A stretch of DNA of 64,000 nt. It comes from Neobacillus sp. YX16 (lineage in GTDB: Bacteria; Bacillota; Bacilli; Bacillales; Cytobacillaceae). The DNA lies in assembly GCF_030123505.1 (NCBI RefSeq), contig NZ_CP126115.1:2122001-2186000 (forward strand), written 5' to 3'. The notes under the pieces were generated by a model that saw nothing but the letters and a program-made list of their open reading frames with translations, made no database searches and was not told the origin of the DNA. Each line of letters starts with the position of its first letter. Position 1 is the stretch's first letter. Below are positions 1 through 7,480 of the stretch, piece after piece. The position numbers were made by a program, and so were the translations under genes.

Positions 1-1
1 A

Positions 2-526
2 GGATTTTCGGCAATTTTTATCGCAATCGGTTTTGGTACTTCTTTTGTTGGAAGCTTTTTCCTCGAGTACAAAGATCTCATTCGTCAGTTAGGCGGAATA
101 TTTATCGTTCTTTTTGGACTAATAATTGTCGGTGTATTTAAACCTGAGTTTTTGATGAAGGATCGGAAACTAGAATTTAAAAATCGACCTTCTGGCTTTT
201 TTGGTTCAGCACTCATCGGGATGGCCTTTGCGGCAGGCTGGACACCATGTACAGGTCCGATTCTTTCGGCGGTAATCGCCCTTGCAGCGACAAATCCAGG
301 TTCAGGTGTACTATACATGGTTGCGTATTCACTTGGATTTGCGATACCGTTCCTAATCCTATCGTTCTTTGTTGGCCGTATGAAATGGATTCGCAAAAAC
401 AGTGGAAAGATTGTTAAAATTGGCGGTTATTTAATGATTGTCATGGGGATTGTGCTTTTCTTTGACTGGATGACAAAAATTATTACGATTTTCTCAGGAA
501 TGTTTGGCGGTTTTACAGGCTTCTAA
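2..526 (+). CDS. ccdA: CcdA-type thiol-disulfide transport protein, 5' truncated
   Basis: The C-terminal part of a CcdA/DsbD-family membrane protein, cut by the window edge; the frame is open from base 2. CcdA passes electrons from cytosolic thioredoxin across the membrane for cytochrome c maturation and, in spore formers, for spore coat or cortex functions. The diagnostic TPCTGPIL segment with its redox-active cysteine is present (about bases 242-265), among several hydrophobic segments. The TTG at 152 is an internal codon, not the start. ccdC follows after 57 bases. The family call is firm; the length cannot be judged. Confidence 0.9.
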   Translation, partial: GFSAIFIAIGFGTSFVGSFFLEYKDLIRQLGGIFIVLFGLIIVGVFKPEFLMKDRKLEFKNRPSGFFGSALIGMAFAAGWTPCTGPILSAVIALAATNPGSGVLYMVAYSLGFAIPFLILSFFVGRMKWIRKNSGKIVKIGGYLMIVMGIVLFFDWMTKIITIFSGMFGGFTGF

Positions 527-583
527 ATATTTCATGTTTATAGTAAAATATAAATTCCGAGCTTTATTTTAAGGAATTAGGGG

Positions 584-1066
584 TTGAAGCCTATGAACTT
601 TGTTGTTGTTTCTTCAATTGGTGCAGTTTTTATGGGGATATTTGCTTTAATCGTCCGCATGAAGGCTGCTAAGAAACCTACAAATGTAAAGAAAATTATC
701 CTGCCTCCGGTCTTTATGTCGAGCGGGGCATTCATGTATGTGGTACCACAATTTCGGTTGACTGGTATGGAAATAATAGAGGTCGTGATTTTGGGAATGC
801 TTTTTTCGATACTCTTAATCAAAACATCTAAATTTGAAATTAGAGAAAACGAAATTTACTTAAAAAGATCGAAGGCGTTTATTTACATTTTAGTTGGATT
901 GCTAATAGTGAGAATAGCTTTAAAATCAATCTTAAGCACGACTATTGACTTTGGAGAACTAAGCGGTATGTTCTTCCTGCTGGCATTTAGTATGATTGTT
1001 CCATGGCGGGTCGCGATGTATCTCGATTACAAAAATCTTTATAGACAGCTGCATGGTCAACGCTGA
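584..1066 (+). CDS. ccdC: Cytochrome c biogenesis protein CcdC
   Basis: A 160-residue membrane protein with about five hydrophobic segments, matching the CcdC (YneJ) family found downstream of ccdA in Bacillus. CcdC is linked to c-type cytochrome maturation; its exact reaction is not established. AAGGA at 571-575 suits the TTG at 584; AGGGG at 579-583 would instead suit ATG at 593, so the start is one of these two. In B. subtilis a CheY-like gene (yneI) lies between ccdA and ccdC; here they are only 57 bases apart with no gene between. A hairpin terminator follows. Confidence 0.85.
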   Translation: MKPMNFVVVSSIGAVFMGIFALIVRMKAAKKPTNVKKIILPPVFMSSGAFMYVVPQFRLTGMEIIEVVILGMLFSILLIKTSKFEIRENEIYLKRSKAFIYILVGLLIVRIALKSILSTTIDFGELSGMFFLLAFSMIVPWRVAMYLDYKNLYRQLHGQR

Positions 1067-1080
1067 CATTTCATAAAAAT

Positions 1081-1115
1081 CGCTCAGGGCATAAAAAGCT
1101 CTGAGCGTTTCTTTA
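1081..1115. terminator. Intrinsic terminator after ccdC
   Basis: A 10-bp stem (CGCTCAGGGC / GCTCTGAGCG) with an A-rich loop, followed by TTTCTTT. It sits between ccdC and the convergent gene ending at 1113, so it may serve both. Confidence 0.7.
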
Positions 1116-1595
1116 ATATCGATATCTCCTGATTTTATCAAACAAATACTGTACACCATATAATAGATAAGCTTTATAGTTTAAGTAAAAGAAAAACTGA
1201 ATATGACTTAATCGACCTAGACTGATGATCTTAAGCTTTTTAAGAACATCTATGATAAAGAAAGCAAAAGCGCCATCAGCAATCACGTTCAATAACACAA
1301 ACTTTTTAAAGTTTCCATACGAAATTTTAAGCAGCCACATCGAAAGAGGCGCATAAGGACCGACACTAAAGGGTAGTTCATCCCGGATAAATGATTTTCC
1401 TTTATCGTAAAACTTCCACCAATTCCGCTTGTGACCGTACAAATGATTAAAAATCTCAAAAATAATAATAAAAACACCCGAAAAAGAATAACGCTTAAGA
1501 TCACGCTTGCCTAAAAAAAGTAAAGATAGCCATGGAATCAATATGATTAATAGGTTAAATATTTTGTGCCTCCTAGTTGCCATTCGTTTTGCCAT
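1113..1595 (-). CDS. Unknown multi-pass membrane protein
   Basis: A 160-residue protein I do not recognise as a named family. A basic N-terminus (MAKRMATRRHK) is followed by two hydrophobic segments, a charged stretch rich in aromatic residues (HKRNWWKFYDKG), then two or three more hydrophobic segments and a basic tail. The pattern suggests a polytopic inner-membrane protein with cytoplasmic ends. It lies downstream of yneK on the same strand, 81 bases away, but a terminator stands between them, so it probably has its own promoter. No catalytic motif is visible. Confidence 0.6.
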   Translation of the reverse strand: MAKRMATRRHKIFNLLIILIPWLSLLFLGKRDLKRYSFSGVFIIIFEIFNHLYGHKRNWWKFYDKGKSFIRDELPFSVGPYAPLSMWLLKISYGNFKKFVLLNVIADGAFAFFIIDVLKKLKIISLGRLSHIQFFFYLNYKAYLLYGVQYLFDKIRRYRY

Positions 1596-1648
1596 CGTCT
1601 TTCACCCCAGCCTACTATTTGACTCTGTTTTAAAATATCCAAACTCAT

Positions 1649-1678
1649 AAAAAAAAACCGCCAAAAATTGGTCGGTTT
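1649..1678 (-). terminator. Terminator of yneK
   Basis: A stem AAACCG-CCAA / TTGG-CGGTTT overlaps the yneK stop codon and is followed, reading on the minus strand, by a run of T (the A tract at 1649-1657). Confidence 0.6.
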
Positions 1679-2114
1679 AGAATAAATGCTCATAAGGAGC
1701 TACATCAATTCTATTTTCAAATAGCTTTTTACGTAAAAATTTATGATCCCTTTTTGGTGTTGCTTGAATGTAACCCCGGATGACGAGTTCTTCCGTTATC
1801 TTTGATACCTTCTCATTAAGCGCAAGTTCGCCAATCCTTCCTGCTATTTTATGTCTAGCGACATCTCGGAAAAGCTCGGGAACAGGACTAACCAAATCTT
1901 CTAGAAGATGTTTTTCTTCCTCGCCCCATAAATGACGAGTCTGATTAACGTAGTACTCTTCCCAGTCCATCACGGATTTGCCATCTTCCTTTGGCATTTT
2001 TTTGAGGAACTTCCGAAACATAAAAAATCCGCCAATCGCCATTAAACCCGCAAATGCAAAAATCCATATTAATATAAACCATAAGAACCAACCTGTGAGC
2101 TGCATTGATTTCAC
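1677..2114 (-). CDS. yneK: DUF2621 (YneK-like) membrane protein
   Basis: A 145-residue protein with one or two N-terminal transmembrane segments (about residues 8-33) and a soluble C-terminal domain beginning KKMPKEDGKSVMDWEEYYV. It fits the DUF2621/YneK family, encoded beside ccdA-ccdC in Bacillus. No enzymatic motif is apparent and the function is unknown; neighbourhood conservation suggests a role near the cytochrome c or membrane redox genes. Translation starts at the ATG at 2114, close after a short AT-rich leader. Confidence 0.8.
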   Translation of the reverse strand: MKSMQLTGWFLWFILIWIFAFAGLMAIGGFFMFRKFLKKMPKEDGKSVMDWEEYYVNQTRHLWGEEEKHLLEDLVSPVPELFRDVARHKIAGRIGELALNEKVSKITEELVIRGYIQATPKRDHKFLRKKLFENRIDVAPYEHLF

Positions 2115-2322
2115 CTACACGATACTATTTTCATTTATCTATTATAGTCTGAAATAAGGTGAAAAGACAAGTTATCGCCTTTATTATCAAGGAAGAAACC
2201 ATTCTTAAAGCAGGTGCAAAAGTTGTCGAAAAAATGACAAAATCCCCAACTCTATTGATTATTACTATATTCCATTGTATTATGATTACAAATAAGAATT
2301 ACCTTTTTACTATAATAATGAT

Positions 2323-2419
2323 GGGGCTGAATGGGGTACTGGTGTCCTCCACAGTCTTCAAAACTGCTTGAGCGGTGCGTGCCATCGCTGGTGGGTTCGA
2401 TTCCCACACAGTCCCGCCA
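2323..2419 (+). tRNA. selC: Selenocysteine tRNA (UCA anticodon)
   Basis: A 97-nt tRNA with an encoded CCA end. Visible parts: acceptor GGGGCTG / CAGTCCC; anticodon loop CTTCAAA with TCA at 2358-2360; a long variable arm with a 7-bp stem (AGCGGTG / CATCGCT); T arm GTGGG-TTCGATT-CCCAC. The UCA anticodon, which reads UGA, together with the oversized variable arm and length marks tRNA-Sec rather than tRNA-Ser. The eighth acceptor pair expected in bacterial tRNA-Sec would be A-A here, a mismatch. selA, selB and selD are not in the window and no selenoprotein gene was recognised in it. Confidence 0.85.
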
Positions 2420-2490
2420 ACTCAATAATACCAAGGGTTCTGACGAATTCTTTTAGTACATAGACCAGAGGGCACTCGGTCTTTTTTTGT
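2388..2490 (+). repeat. Direct repeat copy 1: selC 3' end plus terminator (putative att)
   Basis: The stretch from the T arm of selC through its terminator recurs at 6753-6850. The first 20 bases (CTGGTGGGTTCGATTCCCAC) are identical in both copies; the remainder is clearly homologous with scattered mismatches (for example AGGGTTCT, AATTCTTTT and GTACATAGACC are shared). Duplication of a tRNA 3' end is the usual trace of site-specific integration. Confidence 0.7.
2462..2488 (+). terminator. Terminator of selC
   Basis: An AGACC...GGTCT hairpin followed by seven T, 43 bases after the tRNA. A better-paired copy of this hairpin occurs at 6827-6846 within the downstream repeat. Confidence 0.7.
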
Positions 2491-2513
2491 ATCAGTGCCC
2501 TAAAAGTGCCATT

Positions 2514-2693
2514 TCAGTTTTTTCTTTGAAGCTTAGTCATGCATATCATCTTTTGCTGAAAGTACATGGTAGCATGAGAATGACGAAGATCGTGAAATCT
2601 GTCTGGAAGACCCGCTGCCCTTAGGAGAGGTAAGTGTTCAGTTTGTCGATAAATAATCATCTTCATAAATTCGATATAAATCAACGTTTCTTA
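2514..2693 (-). pseudogene. Tyrosine recombinase (phage-type integrase) remnant
   Basis: Reading the minus strand, about 55 codons stay open and include LPLLRAAGLPDRFHDLRHSH followed by AT, the conserved H-x-L-R-H-x-H box that carries catalytic residues of tyrosine recombinases. After HATM the family similarity is lost and a stop occurs at 2514-2516, before the nucleophilic tyrosine would be reached. Upstream a stop truncates the frame near 2693. So this is a short C-terminal fragment of an integrase next to a tRNA, where integrase genes of tRNA-targeting islands normally sit. It cannot encode an active enzyme. Confidence 0.75.
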
Positions 2694-2830
2694 AAACACA
2701 TTTTTAATAACGGGAGCAAACCAAGGTGGATAAATGATATTGACACATCTAAAATCAGCATGTACTATTTACTTATCATTTGTTTGAAAATTATGTATAT
2801 TAAAAAAGTGCGCATGATTTTTTTTATTTA

Positions 2831-2866
2831 TTCATGAAACCGGTTTCATGAAATGGGTTTCATGAA
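2831..2866. promoter_or_regulatory. LacI-family-type operator
   Basis: A perfect 22-bp palindrome (2831-2852) centred on TGAAACCGGTTTCA, with a third half-site GGTTTCATGAA repeated at 2856-2866. The CCGG-centred palindrome is typical of LacI-family repressors rather than the usual CcpA cre consensus. It lies about 170 bases upstream of the secreted glycosidase, so that gene is probably substrate-inducible. No LacI gene is in the window. Confidence 0.6.
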
Positions 2867-3033
2867 TAAAAGAACTCTAACTTGAAAGGGGTGGTTATTC
2901 TATAAGGTTAGTCCTAGGGAATTGAAAACTGGAAATGGAAAAAACATTTACACTGTTCTGGGCCTCTTAGAATAAACATCTATGAAACAATCGGTCTATC
3001 GAGATTTATAGAGATTTGTAAGGAGGGGTACTG

Positions 3034-6000
3034 TTGGTAAAGATAAACAAAAGAATTTCAACTTTTTTGGCTTTGATCCTCATTGTTTTACCCGCGTTGT
3101 CAACTAGTAAACCTGTTTCTGCGGAGACAGTAAATATGGAATCAGACATTCTGTATTTTGTAAATGCAGGTGATGGTACACCTAACACCGTTGAAGGAAC
3201 GGACAAAATGGGACTTTATTCTAGTAAAACGGAGCAGATGTATGGTAAAGATGAAGTTACAGGGAAAAAGTGGGGTTTGGTAACTACTACTAGTGGTACT
3301 AGTGGTTCTAGTAGCAGTGATAAATTAGGATCTCTTCGATATTATAATGGTCCGCAAGTCCGTGATAAGGCATTAGTATATCAATTTGAATTACCAAATG
3401 GTGACTATGACCTCACTCTAGGATTCAAAAATCCATGGAGTGGCCGAAGTGTCAATATTATCAGTGAGGGCCAAAATCTATCAAATGGCGATTATGATAT
3501 TGGAAGCTATTCCACGGTCAAAGAGGTAGAATATCAGCAAATAACTGTTAACGACGGAGAATTAGAAGTTAAGATCCAGGGACCTTCAACAGGAAGCTTA
3601 TCAAATTATAATGATCCACTCGTTAATTACATTATTGTAAAGAAGTACCAAGCGATTCCTCTTTTTGATTTGGAAACAAAATTAGCTTCTGCAAAAGAAG
3701 AAGCGCAAAAAACAGAAACTTACACTAAATACAGTTTAGTGGAACTTAATAAAGCTATTGAGCAGGCAGATAATTTGGTTGAAAATATCAATGAAAATGG
3801 GTTAGATATTAACACGAAAACAGTTCAGGTACAACTACGGACTAGTTTGAAGAACTTAGATAAGGCACTAGCAGGACTTATCGTATTTGCTCCAAACGAT
3901 TCATTTAAACCTGGACAGGTTTGGACAGATACATATGGTGCTCCAATCCAAGCACATGGCGGCGGTATCATGTATGACGAGGAAACGAAGAAATATTATT
4001 GGTACGGTGAAGATAAAACCAACGGATACCTTCCAGCTAGAGGTGTTAGGGTTTATTCATCAACAGATCTTTATAACTGGCAAGATGAAGGTCTCGCTCT
4101 TACAGCCATTGAATCGATGGACCAATTTGAAACAGATCCACTTATCTCCAAACTTTATGAAGGCAGAGAAGATAAAGCTGATATAAAAAATGATATTGGT
4201 ACAGACAGGATTATTGAAAGACCAAAAGTAATCTACAATGATAAAACAAAGAAATATGTGATGTGGATGCATACCGATGGTCCTTCTGCCACGTCAAATG
4301 CAAACTATGCAAAGGCGGAAGCAGGCTATGCATTAAGTGATTCTCCGACCGGACCTTTTGTCTATCAAGAAAGTAACCGTATGGACCGAGTTCCTGAAGG
4401 TGCGGAATATAATGGACAGCCAAACCAGCCTGGTATGGCTCGTGATATGAACTTATTCAAGGATGACGATGGTACAGCCTACCTAATTTATTCCAGTGAA
4501 GAAAACATGACGATTTATATTTCGAAATTGAATGACTCATACACGGATATTGTAGGCTGGCATAAGGACGGCAAGGTAGAACGCGATACTACATACAAAT
4601 CTGTCTATGGTGAGGATTATGTAAGAGTATTTCCAGGTGCACAGCGAGAGGCACCCGCGATGTTCAAATATAATGGAAAGTACTATTTAATAACATCTGG
4701 TGCGACAGGATGGGCACCGAATTCAGCAAGATATACGGTTGCTGATGAAATTTTCGGAGAATGGAAACCTATGCGCGATCCTTCAATCGGTGAGAAAGCT
4801 TCCACAACATTTGATTCACAAAGCACCAATGTCATTACAATTGATGCTAAAAAGGGAAAATTTATATTTATGGGTGACAGATGGAAGGAAAGCGATTTAA
4901 AGGATTCTCGATATATTTGGCTTCCAATCGAATTTGGCCAAGGTGATGAAATTAGTATGCAATGGTATGACGATTGGAAACTGGATACTTTAGACAGAAT
5001 GGGGAAAGTCACAGTTAATACGGAGCTGCCAGCCAAGGTATCTGTTGATCAAGTACCTAATTTACCAAATATGATTAATGTGACCAATTCAGAAGGGATC
5101 CAAATGGACACGTCAGTAACATGGGACGTTAATGTTGAGGCATTCTCGAAGCCTGGAACAGTAGTGGTTGAAGGGACACTTTCTGAATTAGCTAATAAAG
5201 TAATCAGAACAAAGATATTAGTTTTGCCAGAACATGTAAGATATTTTGTTCATGGTGGCGGGGCGAAAACAAATGATTACGAAACATGGTCGTCTTATAT
5301 GCAAGGTACACTTCTTAATAAAGATATCATTGATCAAAAGTATGACCCAGCAACTGGACAAACATGGGGGTATATCGGGGATCATACAAAACCTTCAGGC
5401 AGTAACAGTGGAGATTTATTTTCTTCGTTACGTTACCTTTTAAGTAATTCCGGTGATGATCTCTCATATAAGTTTGACTTGAAAAATGGTAAATACACTG
5501 TATATACCGGACTCTATGATCCTTGGTACAGTTCTACAAAGGGTAGCAGAAAAGCTGATATATTGATTAACGGTGAAACCAAAACGAAGGGCTATGTATT
5601 TACGAGTTCTTATGATGTCAAAGGCTATAAAAATGTGAACATAACGGATGGGAAACTTGACCTTACTGTTCGCAGGGTAGCTGGTTCACCTGATCCTCAA
5701 ATCAGCTGGATTATGATTGTGGAAGAAGATACAACATCTCCTGTAATCACAGTAACTGGTAATAAGGAAAGTTATTCTGTTGATTCAAACATATCTATCA
5801 CTTGCAGTGCAACGGATGATTTGTCTGGAATTGCTTCTGTCGATTGCCCGTCCATAGAAGGGCCGGCATATGATTATAGTGTAGGAGTAAATAAATTCAC
5901 AGCCAAAGCTATTGATCGTGCAGGTAATGCAGCAGAAGTAGAATACCAATTTACGGTAACTGTGGACTTTGATAGTTTAAGCCGATTAACCGAATCTTTT

Positions 6001-6192
6001 GTTACGAATACGGGGATTGCTCATTCACTGACTACCAAACTTAATGGAGCAAAAGAAGCAGCAGCGAAAGGTAATCAGAATGCCGCAGAAGGTCAACTTA
6101 AGGCGTATGTAAATGAGTTATCTGCTCAAAGTAATAAGTCACTTACGAAAGAAAAGGCAAATCTATTAATTTCTTTGTCTGGAAATCTGTGA
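3034..6192 (+). CDS. Secreted multidomain GH43_24-like glycoside hydrolase
   Basis: 1052 residues with a signal peptide (cleavage near VSA, residue 30). Apparent order: a malectin/CBM-like beta domain (about 40-208), a helical FIVAR-like linker (213-280), a GH43 five-blade catalytic domain (285-650), an Ig-like domain (657-735), a second malectin-like domain (735-895), another Ig-like domain (about 900-975) and a helical tail. Catalytic segments IQAHGGGI, ARDMNLFKDDDG and REAPAMFKYNGKYYLITSG resemble GH43 subfamily 24, known for exo-beta-1,3-galactanases. In the first segment Gln stands where other GH43 enzymes have the Asp base, as in that subfamily. The TTG start has a strong AAGGAGGGG five bases upstream. 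Likely substrate: galactan side chains of arabinogalactan-type polymers (inference). Confidence 0.85.
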   Translation: MVKINKRISTFLALILIVLPALSTSKPVSAETVNMESDILYFVNAGDGTPNTVEGTDKMGLYSSKTEQMYGKDEVTGKKWGLVTTTSGTSGSSSSDKLGSLRYYNGPQVRDKALVYQFELPNGDYDLTLGFKNPWSGRSVNIISEGQNLSNGDYDIGSYSTVKEVEYQQITVNDGELEVKIQGPSTGSLSNYNDPLVNYIIVKKYQAIPLFDLETKLASAKEEAQKTETYTKYSLVELNKAIEQADNLVENINENGLDINTKTVQVQLRTSLKNLDKALAGLIVFAPNDSFKPGQVWTDTYGAPIQAHGGGIMYDEETKKYYWYGEDKTNGYLPARGVRVYSSTDLYNWQDEGLALTAIESMDQFETDPLISKLYEGREDKADIKNDIGTDRIIERPKVIYNDKTKKYVMWMHTDGPSATSNANYAKAEAGYALSDSPTGPFVYQESNRMDRVPEGAEYNGQPNQPGMARDMNLFKDDDGTAYLIYSSEENMTIYISKLNDSYTDIVGWHKDGKVERDTTYKSVYGEDYVRVFPGAQREAPAMFKYNGKYYLITSGATGWAPNSARYTVADEIFGEWKPMRDPSIGEKASTTFDSQSTNVITIDAKKGKFIFMGDRWKESDLKDSRYIWLPIEFGQGDEISMQWYDDWKLDTLDRMGKVTVNTELPAKVSVDQVPNLPNMINVTNSEGIQMDTSVTWDVNVEAFSKPGTVVVEGTLSELANKVIRTKILVLPEHVRYFVHGGGAKTNDYETWSSYMQGTLLNKDIIDQKYDPATGQTWGYIGDHTKPSGSNSGDLFSSLRYLLSNSGDDLSYKFDLKNGKYTVYTGLYDPWYSSTKGSRKADILINGETKTKGYVFTSSYDVKGYKNVNITDGKLDLTVRRVAGSPDPQISWIMIVEEDTTSPVITVTGNKESYSVDSNISITCSATDDLSGIASVDCPSIEGPAYDYSVGVNKFTAKAIDRAGNAAEVEYQFTVTVDFDSLSRLTESFVTNTGIAHSLTTKLNGAKEAAAKGNQNAAEGQLKAYVNELSAQSNKSLTKEKANLLISLSGNL

Positions 6193-6249
6193 ATAAAAAA
6201 GGTGATTTCATCATATTTATCATCAATGAGTGGTTAAAGAGGTGAGAAC

Positions 6250-6438
6250 ATGTTAGGCAATGTTGGCAGAAGATTCATCTGGTTCGTGTTCGGAAGTACG
6301 GTTTTTGCTACTTTTATCGGATATGTCCTGTTTAAGGCTGACCTCATTTCATTTCCAGGTATTCCTAAATACCAAAGAGCACTAAATATTAAAGATCGTG
6401 ATCGAAGTAAAAGAGTCGGTAGAATTCGAGTTACTTAG
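6250..6438 (+). CDS. Small single-span membrane protein, unknown
   Basis: 62 residues with one clear hydrophobic segment (about residues 8-30) and a strongly basic C-terminus (KDRDRSKRVGRIRV). AGAGGTG seven bases before the ATG supports translation. It follows the glycosidase by 57 bases and could be cotranscribed with it; a terminator hairpin lies about 90 bases downstream. No family is recognised. Confidence 0.45.
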   Translation: MLGNVGRRFIWFVFGSTVFATFIGYVLFKADLISFPGIPKYQRALNIKDRDRSKRVGRIRVT

Positions 6439-6527
6439 AGATTTCTAGATCATCACTGTAAACTTTTAGTTGCTCAAATCTTTAAAATAGGAATAAATAA
6501 ACAATTAATATGAAGTCACTAATAACC

Positions 6528-6560
6528 AACTTGGTATGCCTATTGGCTGCCAAGTTTTTT
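6528..6560 (+). terminator. Terminator after the glycosidase unit
   Basis: AACTTGG ... CCAAGTT stem followed by TTTTTT, downstream of the small ORF ending at 6438. Confidence 0.6.
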
Positions 6561-6752
6561 GTCATTTTATGCCCACAGAAACTTACTATGTAAGGAAATG
6601 AGTAAGTTACACTTTATGGCTGTCACCAAAACTCCACCCAAGTCGAATGTAAATCTAGGTTAATTATTTCCGATGGATTAAAAACGTTGGTTATTATAGG
6701 AAGAAATAATATGGACCTGGCAAGTTAGAAGTAATCTGTTAACATGAATGGT

Positions 6753-6850
6753 CTGGTGGGTTCGATTCCCACCTAGTCCCGCCCACTTAATCATATCAAG
6801 GGTTCTTAAGAATTCTTTTCGTACATAGACCGAGGGGACTCGGTCTCTTT
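6753..6850 (+). repeat. Direct repeat copy 2: degenerate selC 3' end plus terminator
   Basis: This begins with the same 20 bases as the selC T arm and continues through AGTCCCGCC and a perfect 8-bp terminator stem (AGACCGAG / CTCGGTCT). No tRNA body precedes it, so it is not a functional tRNA. It marks the far end of the segment starting at selC. The two copies differ at many positions, so the event is old or the copies came from different genomes. Confidence 0.65.
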
Positions 6851-6894
6851 TTAATGGTTTGTGCCCAATTAATTTCCACAAGGAGCTTTGGATA

Positions 6895-7176
6895 TTAGTA
6901 AAGGGTAGGAATAGGATTACATGCAACAGCATCAATAAATCTTGGATCAATTCCATAAAACACCCAGAAGGCACCGTTCCATCTATAACCAGAAACTTCA
7001 CCATACTCGACGCGAGTTGGGTAAAACCAGAAGCCTTCCCCATTTATTAGCCAAACATAAGTGTTTTGGTATAAACAGTCGATTATATAGGATACAGAAG
7101 GTTTTTGTGGAATATATGTTGGGGGAGGCGATTGTGGTTGTTGTCTCATTTGACCCTGAGGTGGCAAAAATGCCAT
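6895..7176 (-). CDS. Small conserved Bacillus protein, unknown function
   Basis: 93 residues, starting with a Pro/Gln-rich N-terminus (MAFLPPQGQMRQQPQSPPPT) followed by a compact aromatic domain containing YVWLINGEGFWFYPTRVEYG and a GYRWNGAFWVFYGID-like stretch. I recall similar small proteins in Bacillus, often annotated loosely as transporter or hypothetical; no transport motif is present. AAAGGAGTGAG directly upstream on the minus strand is a strong ribosome binding site, making this the real frame over the overlapping antisense ORFs. It lies just outside the selC repeat copy 2. Confidence 0.65.
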   Translation of the reverse strand: MAFLPPQGQMRQQPQSPPPTYIPQKPSVSYIIDCLYQNTYVWLINGEGFWFYPTRVEYGEVSGYRWNGAFWVFYGIDPRFIDAVACNPIPTLY

Positions 7177-7389
7177 ATGTTCTCACTCCTTTCCAGATAG
7201 ATCTTCAACATTATATGAATAAACAACCAGAAGGTTAAATAAAGGACGAAAATAACATACCTAATGAATCCGAATTCGATGAATCAATAACATACTGTAA
7301 CGCTTGCAAACTAAGTAAAAAACAAGAATATATATGAAATTCGAATTCATCTATCATGAAAATGCCACGATCCATTCTTCACTTCTACT

Positions 7390-7435
7390 AAATAAAAAAT
7401 AGTAGTACTAACCAATGCCTTGGTCAGCGCTACTA
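7390..7435 (-). terminator. Terminator of the first ger operon
   Basis: An imperfect stem (TAGTAG...ACCAA / TTGGT...CTACTA) lies 45 bases beyond the GerC-type gene. On the minus strand it is followed by a T-rich run (A tract near 7390-7399). The rest of the gap 7177-7480 shows no further gene. Confidence 0.5.
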
Positions 7436-7480
7436 AAGGAATCTAAACCTTTCCTCGATGGATGGTTATTTCTATGTTTG

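Noticed and set aside
2323..2419. tRNA-Ser reading of the long-variable-arm tRNA
   Set aside because: The loop CTTCAAA gives anticodon UCA, no serine family frame shift fits, and the 97-nt length matches tRNA-Sec. UCA could in principle be a suppressor tRNA-Ser, but the long variable stem argues against it.
2634..2837. 67-codon plus-strand ORF
   Set aside because: Antisense to the integrase fragment, no ribosome site, low-complexity AT-driven frame.
6753..6785. Second tRNA gene
   Set aside because: Only the T arm and acceptor 3' strand are present; no D arm, anticodon arm or 5' acceptor strand precedes them.
6678..7043. 121-codon minus-strand ORF overlapping the small Bacillus protein
   Set aside because: Runs through the tRNA repeat and an out-of-frame part of the real gene at 6895-7176, which has the strong ribosome site.
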